Shown: positions 9,701-18,700 of the stretch, one piece after another | Numbering within the stretch: the first letter of the stretch is position 1 | Layout of the letters: the number at the start of each line of letters is the position of its first letter | DNA from: Salinarimonas sp. | GTDB taxonomy: Bacteria > Pseudomonadota > Alphaproteobacteria > Rhizobiales > Beijerinckiaceae | Direction: 5' to 3' | Length of the DNA: 64,000 bases | Assembly (NCBI RefSeq): GCF_040111675.1 | Contig: NZ_CP157794.1 | Span: 4,175,501 to 4,239,500, forward strand | Program-made: the position numbers and the translations under genes | Notes under the pieces: model-generated | The model's database searches: none | Seen by the model: the letters and a program-made list of their open reading frames with translations, nothing else | Told to the model about the DNA's origin: nothing

Positions 9701-12700
9701 GACGATGCCGTCGCATCTGCGCCCGGGCCGTTTCCTCGTCTGCGACGATCTCCCGCGACTGCCCGGCGGCAAGGTCGATCGACGCGCGCTCCTCGCCGCG
9801 CGCGCCCCCGTCCGCGAGCGCCCCGCTTCCGGCGCCATCGAGGCCCGGGTGGCGGGTGCGATGGCCCGGACCCTGGGGGTGGACGGTCTCGGCGCGCAGG
9901 ACGACTTCTTCCAGCTCGGCGGACATTCTCTCCTGGCGCCGCGCTTGTGCGCGGAGCTGGAGCGCGCCTTCGGGGTCGAGATCGGACTGCTCGACCTCTT
10001 CCGCGATCCGAGCGTCGGCGGCCTGGCCGCCACGATCGCTCGTCGGCAGGCGGAGGGCTCCTCGGGAGGGCACGCCGCCTCGGTGACCACCCACGACCCC
10101 GAGCGCCGCCACGAGCCCTTTCCGCTCACGGACCTGCAGGCGGCGTACTGGATCGGCCGCAGCGGCGACTTCGAAATCAGCGGCGCCGGAGCCCGCACCT
10201 ACGTCGAGATCGAGATGAGCGATCTCGACGTCGACCGGTTCCGGAAAGCCTGGTCGCGGGTGGTCGAGCGCCACGACATGCTGCGTGCGATCGTGCTGGA
10301 GACCGGGCGGCAGCAGGTCCTGCGCGACCCGCCCGTACACGAGATCCCGGTGCACGACCTCGCAGACCTGACGGACGCTGAAGCGATCGCGCGGGTCGAG
10401 GCGCTGCGAACGCGGATCGAGACGCGCGTGCACGACCCGGCTCGATGGCCCTTGTTCGACGTCGCGATCTCGAAGCTGCCGGGCCCGTCCTTTCGGCTTC
10501 ACATCGGGATCAGCCTCCTGATCTGCGACGCCTGGAGCATCGGGGTGCTCGAGCGCGATCTGGCGACCTTCTACGCCGATCCCGACGCGCCGTTGCCCCC
10601 GTTGCCGATCGGGTTTCGCGACTTCGCCGTCGCGGAGGCCGCCCGGGTCGGGCAGCCAGCGTACCTGAAGGCGCGGGCCTACTGGACCGCCAGGATGGAT
10701 GCCCTGCCCGCCGGCCCCGAGCTGCCGATCCTCGCCGAGCCGGGGGCGGTCGCTCGCACGCGCTTCGAGCGCTCGCGCGTCTCGGTCGACGCCCGCGCAT
10801 GGGAGGCCCTGAAACGCGCATGCCGCACGCGCGGCCTGACGCCGACCGGGCTCGTGCTCGCGGCCTTCGTCGAGATCCTCGGCCTGCATGCCGCCGACGA
10901 CCGTTTCCTGCTGACGCTGACCCTGTTCAACCGCGAGCCGCGCCACCCGCGCATCGCCGACATCGTCGGCGACTTCACCTCGGTCTCGGTCTTCGAGGCG
11001 CCGTGCGGCGCCGGGAGCTTCGAGGAGCTGGCCCGCACGGTTCAGGAACGCCTCTGGACCGACCTCGACAATCGCGCCTTCAACGGGATCGAGGTGCTGC
11101 GCGAGCTGACGCGACGCCGTGGCGGCGCGCGAGCGGCCGCGCCCGTGGTCTTCACGAGCCTCCTCGGCCTCGAGGAGGCTCGCGGTCGACGCCTGCCGGG
11201 CGCAGTGGTCTACCGTTCCGGGCAGACCCCGCAGGTCTCGCTCGACTGCATCGTGCACGAGCAGGACGGCGGGCTCGCCATCGAGTGGAACACGGTCGCG
11301 GACCTGTTTCCGTGTGGCCTGATCGCTGGGATGCAGGAGCTTTTCCGGTCTCGTCTCGAGGCTCTGGCGGATCTCGCGGACTGGGATGTCGCGCTCGTGG
11401 AGGGGCTTGCGTCCGGGCAGGCGGAGCGGCGGTCGGCGGCGAACGCGACGGTGGTGGCGCGGGAGAGCCGGCGGCTGGAGGCGGGGTTCCTGGCGTGGAG
11501 CGCGCGCGATCCGGAACGCCTGGCGGTGGTGGACCCTCGCGGCGGCGTGAGCTACGGCGCGTTGCGGGCGCAGGCGGCGGCGGTCGCGGCGGCTCTGGCC
11601 GGGGAGCCGGGCGAGGTGGTGGGCGTGGTCATGGACCGCGGTCGCGAGCAGCCGGCGGCCCTGCTGGGCGCGCTGTGGGCGGGGCGCGCCTATCTTCCGG
11701 CCACGCCCGACCTGCCGACGGCGCGGCTCGGGAGCCTGATCGCGGACGGCGGCGTGCGCACGGTGCTGACGCAGTCCTGGCTGGCGGAGGCGATGAGCTG
11801 GCCGGAGGGCGTGCGGGTCGTCGCGGTGGATCGTCTCGCGCCCGTGGACGGCGATCCGCCCGGCCTTCTCGCCGCCGGGGAGGCGCGCGCCGGAGCCGAG
11901 GCGCTGGCCTACGTGATCTACACGTCGGGCTCGACCGGACGCCCCAAGGGCGTGGCCGTCTCGCACGCCGCCGCCTGGAACACCATCGCCGACGTGAACG
12001 CCCGCTTCGGCGTCACGCAGCGGGATCGGGTCCTGTCGGTCTCCGCCCTGAGCTTCGACCTGTCGGTCTGGGACGTCTTCGGCCTCTTGTCCTGCGGCGG
12101 CGCGGTGGTACTGCCCGCCCCCTCCGAGCGGCCGGACCCGGCCGACTGGCTGGCGCGGATGCAGGCCCACGGCGTCAGCGTCTGGAACAGCGCGCCGGCG
12201 CTGCTCGAGATCACCCTCGCCGAGGCCGGCGCCCACGCGCCGGGCCTCGCGGGCCTGCGCCTGGCCCTGGTGAGCGGGGACTGGGTCGCGGTGGACCTGG
12301 CGCAGCGGCTGCGGCGCCACGCGCCCGACGTGCGCATGGTCGCGCTGGGCGGGGCGACCGAGGCCGCCATCTGGTCGAACTACAAGGACATGGGCGCCCT
12401 GCGCGGCGACGAGCGCAGCGTGCCCTACGGCCGCCCCCTGGCCAACCAGGCCTTCCACGTGCTCGATCCGCACGGGCGCCCGCGGCCGGACTGGGTGCCG
12501 GGCGAGCTGCACATCGGCGGGGCGGGCCTCGCCCGGGGCTATTGGCGCGACCCGGCGCGCACGGCGGAGCGCTTCGTGCCGCATCCGCGCACCGGCGAGC
12601 GGCTCTATCGCACCGGCGACATGGGGCGCTACCTGCCCGACGGCGAGATCGAGTTCCTCGGGCGCCGCGACACCCAGGTCAAGATCCAGGGGCATCGCAT

Positions 12701-15700
12701 CGAGCTGGCCGAGATCGAGGCGGCCCTGGCCCGCCATCCCCGGGTCGGCCGGTCCGTCGCCGCCGCGCCGGGGCCGCGCGGGCAGCGCCGGCTCGCCGCA
12801 TGGGTCACCCCCGACGGATCGAACGCCCCCCCGGACGAGGCCGAGCTGCGCCGGCATCTGGCCGAGACCCTGCCCGCCCACATGATCCCCGCCCGGATCG
12901 CCGTCCTCGATCGCCTGCCGCTGACCGCCAACGGAAAGGTCGACCGCAACGCCCTCCCGGACCTCTCCGAGCCGGCGCCGGCGCGAAGCGGCGGCGCCGA
13001 GGGCGCGCGCCCGTCCCCGGCGGCCGCGCGCATCGCCGCCGCCTGGGCCGAGGTGCTCGGCCTGCCCGAGATCGGACGAGACGACGACTTCTTCCGGCTG
13101 GGCGGCGATTCCGTCCTGGCCGCGCGCATCGTCGTGCGCCTGCGCGAGGACCACGGCCTCGCGATCTCCATCCGAACCCTCTTCGAGAACCCGACACCCG
13201 CGGCACTCGCTCGCACCCTCGAGCACGAACCCGAGACCAAGACGAAACCCGCCGCCAGGGCGGCGCGGCGCATTCCCCGGTCGCCCCGTGCGGGCGTCTT
13301 CCAGGCTTCGCTCGCGCAGGAATCGATCTTCGTCGCCGAGCAGGTCGCAGGCGACCCGTCGCTCTATCTGCTCCCGATGGCGATACGCATCCACGGCGCG
13401 CTCGACGTCGAGGCCCTGCAGGACGCCGTCCGCCGGCTCGTGCACCGGCACGAGCCGCTGCGCACCTCCTTCGCATGGCGAGACGATCGGCTCGTCCAGA
13501 CGGTGGCCGCCACGGCGCAGCCCGCCTTCGTCGTCGACGAGATCGATCCGCGATCGTCCGACGACGAAGAGGACCGCGTGTGGCGCGTGATCGAGGCCGA
13601 GAGTGCGGCGACGTTCGATCCCGGCGCGCTGCCGCTCGTGCGCTTCCGCCTGATCCGGACGGCTCCCGAGCGAGCCGTCCTCGTCGCGACGTTCCATCAC
13701 CTGATCGCCGACGCCCTCTCGTTCCAGGTCCTCCTGCGGGATCTCGATGCGTTCTACCGAATGATCACGACGGGCGACGCCGAGCCGCCGCCGGCGCCGG
13801 ACGTCCAGCTCGCCGATTTCGCCGACTGGCAGAGATCGGCGGAGCGCGCGGAACGCCTGCCCCGCGAGATCGCGTACTGGACCACGTCCCTGTCGGGACT
13901 GCCGCCGCGCCTGGAGCTCCCGGTCGATCGCCCGGAACGGATCGGCGCCGGCCATGCCGCGCATTGGATCGACTGCCCCGTCGACGCGGCGACGGCGGCG
14001 GCCGTGCGCCGCTTCGCCGCCGAGCACGGCCACAGCCTGTTCGCGGTGCTGCTGGCCGCCTGGTCGGCTACGCTCGCGCGGATCGGCGGCGTCGACGATC
14101 TCGCGGTTGCCGTGCCGGTCTCCGGCCGCGACGATCCCGAGCTTCAGGACGTCGTCGGCTGCTTCGTCAACACGGTTCTGGTCAGGGCGCCGCTGGAGGA
14201 CGACCCCTCGCTCGCGACGCTCGCCGCACGCATCGCGGCGCGCGCCCTCGACGCAGCCGAGCACGGGGGCGTTCCCCTGGAGCGCATCCTCGAAGCGCTG
14301 GGAGCCGAGCGGGCGGGCGGGCGCGCGCCCCTGGCGCAGACGAGCTTCGTCATGCAGCCCGCGAGCCACGGCGTCGACCGCATCGGGCCCTGCGCCGTCG
14401 AGCTGGTTCCCACGCGGGAGGGCAGGGCGCGCTACGACCTGACCCTCTCGGTGACCCCTGCGCGCGACGATTGGACCGCGCGCCTGAAGTACGACGAGCA
14501 TCTGTTCACGCCGGCTGCCGCCCGAACCATCGCCGGCCTCTTCGCGGAGCTGCTCGCGCAGGCCGCCGTTCGGCCGGACGTCCCCCTCGGCCGGATCACG
14601 CTCGCCCCTGCGCCCGCGACCGACCAGAGCCGGCCGCCGCCGCGTGCCTGCGCCGACGGCCGGACCGTGCCGGAGCGTATCGTCGCCATCGCCGAGCACC
14701 TTCCCGACGCCGTCGCGGTGCGATCCACGGACGGGTCGCTCAGCCGTGCGCAGCTCGTGCGCCTCGCCGAGCGTGTGGCCGGCCGCCTCCAGCGCCTCGG
14801 CTGCGAGGTCGAGAACCTCGTCGCCGTGCTGATGCCGTCCCGCATCGAGCTCGCCCCCGTGCTTCTCGGCGTGTGGCGCGCCGGCGGCGCCTATCTGCCG
14901 CTCGACCCGGATCTCCCGAAGGCGCGGCTCGCCGAGATTCTCGAGACCGCGGGCGCGTCGCTCCTGATCGTCGCGGACGACGCCGCAGCGGCGCAATGGG
15001 CGTCGGACGGCCTGCCCGTGACCACGCTCGACGCGCTGCTCGGCGAGGCGCCGGACCCGGAGCCCGCACCGTCGCCCACCCCGATCGATCCGGCGGGTCT
15101 CGCCTACGTGATCTACACGTCGGGATCGACGGGCCGCCCCAAGGGCGTGGAGGTGGAGCACCGGCAGCTCGCCGCCTATCTCGAAGCGCTCTGGCTCCGG
15201 CACCCCGAGCTCCAGACCGACGGGTTCGCCGTGGCGCAGTCCGCCGCGGTCGACTTCGGCCTGACCGTGTTCTGGGGCGGGCTCGCCAACGGCGTCTGCG
15301 TGCATCTGATGCGCGATGTCGCCTCCGATGCGGTCGCCTTCGGCCACTACATGGCCGCGCACCGCATCGGCGGGCTCAAGATTTCCCCGAGCCATCTCGA
15401 CGCGCTGCTCCAGGCCGCGCCCGAGCCGGCGGACCTGATGCCGGCATCCGTGCTCATGCTCGGCGGCGAGAGCACGTCCTGGGACGCCGTCGACCGCTAC
15501 CTCGAGCTCCGTCCCGATCTGACGCTGCTCAATCATTACGGGCCTACGGAGACGACGGTGGGAGCGATCACGGCGGACCTGCGTCGGGTCGCGCGCGGCC
15601 GCCGCGTCCCGCTCGGGCGGCCATTGCCGCACGCGCGCGTCTTCGTCGCCGATAAGCACCTGCGCCCCGCGCCGGTGGGCGCGGTCGGCGAGCTGTGCAT

Positions 15701-18700
15701 CGGCGGGGCGGGCGTCGCGCGCGGATATCGCGGGCAGCCGGCGGCGACGGCCGGCGCCTTCCTGCCGGATGCGGCGGGCGAAGCCGCTGGTCGACGCATC
15801 TACCGGACCGGCGACCTCGCCCGCGTCCGACCGGACGGCGAGATCGAGTTCCTCGGGCGCGCGGACGCGCAGATCAAGATCCGCGGCTATCGCGTCGAGC
15901 CCGCTGAGGTCGAGGCGCGCCTGCGTCGCCTCGCCGGCATCGGGCAGGCGACCACCCGCCTGTTCCGATCCGGCGGGCAGGAGCTCTTCGTCGCCTATGT
16001 CGTCCCCGACGGCGAGGGCTACGAGGAATCCGGCTCGCTCGCCGCCCTGCGGGACCAGCTGCCGAGCTATATGGTGCCCAGCGCCCTGGTGAGCCTCGAC
16101 GCGCTCCCGCTCCTTCCCAACGGCAAGGTGGATCGGCTGCGGCTGCCGCCGCCGGCATCCGCCGATCGTCCGGCGGACCGCGGCCCACGCACCGAGACGG
16201 AGCGCCTCCTCGCCGCCCTGTTCGAGGAAGCGCTCGGCACCGTTCCGGGACGCGACGACGACTTCTTCCGGCTCGGCGGCCACTCCTTGTCGGCGATGCA
16301 GCTGCTCGCGGCCGTGCGCCGCAGCACGGGCGTGGCTGTCCGCATGTCCGACTTCTTCGGCAATCCGAGCGTCGAGGGTTTGGCCCGCCTCGTCGCCGAG
16401 GCGAGGATCGAGGGCGTCGCATCGGCGCGGGCCGAACGCGTCGACCCGGATCCCGAGGGGCGCTTCGAGCCGTTCCCCCTGACCGAGATCCAGCAGGCGT
16501 ACTGGATCGGACGCACGGGTGAGTTCGAGCTCGGGAACACCTCCGCACACGCCTACTGGGAATACGACGCGACGCAGCTCGACCTCGCCCGGCTCGAGCG
16601 CGCGCTCAGGCGCGTGATCGAGCGCCACGACATGCTCCGCGCAATCGTCCTGCCGAGCGGAGAGCTGCGCGTTCTCGAGGCGCCGCCGCCCTTCGAGATC
16701 GGCGTCGTCGACGCCCGCGGCACGGCGCCGGAGGAGGCCGAAGCCGTCATCGACGGCGTGCGCGCGTCGCTCGAGAGCGAAGTCTTCGACCTGTCGCGCT
16801 GGCCGCTCTTCGACGTGCGGGCCGTCCTCCTCGACGGCGGCCGCGTTCGGCTGCACTTCAGCGTCGATATCATCATCGGCGACGCGTGGAGCTTCATCGT
16901 GCTCTCGCGCGAGCTGGCCGATTTCTACGCGGACCCGGACCGAGAGGCGAGCCCGCTGCCTCTCACCTTCCGCGACTACGTCCTCGCCATGGAGCGTGCG
17001 AAGGACGGTCTCGACGCCGCGCGGGCGCGTGACTATTGGCGCGAACGGCTAGACAGCCTGCCGGGTCCCGCGCTCCTGCCCATGCTGCGCGACCCGGCCT
17101 CCATCACGAAACCGCGGTTCGAGCGCACCCGGCTGCGCCTGGAGGCTCCGACTTGGAGCCGCCTGAAGGCGAGAGCGGCACGGGAACGGGTCACCCCGTC
17201 GGCGCTGGTGCTCGCCGTCTATGCGGAAGTGCTCGCATCCTACGCGGAATCCGGGCGCTTCGTGCTGAACCTGACACTGTTCAATCGTGTGCCGGTGCAT
17301 CCCGACATCAATCGTGTGGTGGGCGATTTCACCTCCGTCGTTCTCGTGGAGGTCGATGCGGCGCCGACGCGGACCTTCGGCGCGCTGGTCAGATCGGTGC
17401 AGGAGCGGTTGTGGCGGGATCTCGACAACCGCCAGTGCAGCGGCGTCGAGGTCATGCGGATGATGACGGCGCGCCGGGGCGGTGCACGATACGCGGCGCC
17501 GCTGGTCTTCACCAGCATGTTCGGCTCCGAGACCCTCGCCAGGGACCTGTCGCCGGCCTCGCTTCCGATCACGCTGGTGAAGCGCGAGGGGCAGACGCCG
17601 CAAGCGTGGATCGACCACATGGTCGTGGAGGAGGACGGCGCCCTCCTCTCGGTCTGGAACACGGTCGCGGACCTGTTTCCGTGTGGCCTGATCGCTGGGA
17701 TGCAGGAGCTTTTCCGGTCTCGTCTCGAGGCTCTGGCGGATCTCGCGGACTGGGATGTCGCGCTCGTGGAGGGGCTTGCGTCCGGGCAGGCGGAGCGGCG
17801 GTCGGCGGCGAACGCGACGGTGGTGGCGCGGGAGAGCCGGCGGCTGGAGGCGGGGTTCCTGGCGTGGAGCGCGCGCGATCCGGAACGCCTGGCGGTGGTG
17901 GACCCTCGCGGCGGCGTGAGCTACGGCGCGTTGCGGGCGCAGGCGGCGGCGGTCGCGGCGGCTCTGGCCGGGGAGCCGGGCGAGGTGGTGGGCGTGGTCA
18001 TGGACCGCGGTCGCGAGCAGCCGGCGGCCCTGCTGGGCGCGCTGTGGGCGGGGCGCGCCTATCTTCCGGCCACGCCCGACCTGCCGACGGCGCGGCTCGG
18101 GAGCCTGATCGCGGACGGCGGCGTGCGCACGGTGCTGACGCAGTCCTGGCTGGCGGAGGCGATGAGCTGGCCGGAGGGCGTGCGGGTCGTCGCGGTGGAT
18201 CGTCTCGCGCCCGTGGACGGCGATCCGCCCGGCCTTCTCGCCGCCGGGGAGGCGCGCGCCGGAGCCGAGGCGCTGGCCTACGTGATCTACACGTCGGGCT
18301 CGACCGGACGCCCCAAGGGCGTGGCCGTCTCGCACGCCGCCGCCTGGAACACCATCGCCGACGTGAACGCCCGCTTCGGCGTCACGCAGCGGGATCGGGT
18401 CCTGTCGGTCTCCGCCCTGAGCTTCGACCTGTCGGTCTGGGACGTCTTCGGCCTCTTGTCCTGCGGCGGCGCGGTGGTACTGCCCGCCCCCTCCGAGCGG
18501 CCGGACCCGGCCGACTGGCTGGCACGGATGCAGGCCCACGGCGTCAGCGTCTGGAACAGCGCGCCGGCGCTGCTCGAGATCACCCTCGCCGAGGCCGGCG
18601 CCCACGCGCCGGGCCTCGCGGGCCTGCGCCTGGCCCTGGTGAGCGGGGACTGGGTCGCGGTGGACCTGGCGCAGCGGCTGCGGCGCCACGCGCCCGACGT

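Noticed and set aside
10445-15655. Long alternative + strand frames inside the NRPS genes
   Set aside because: They overlap better-supported NRPS frames and translate to Arg/Pro-rich sequence without motifs.
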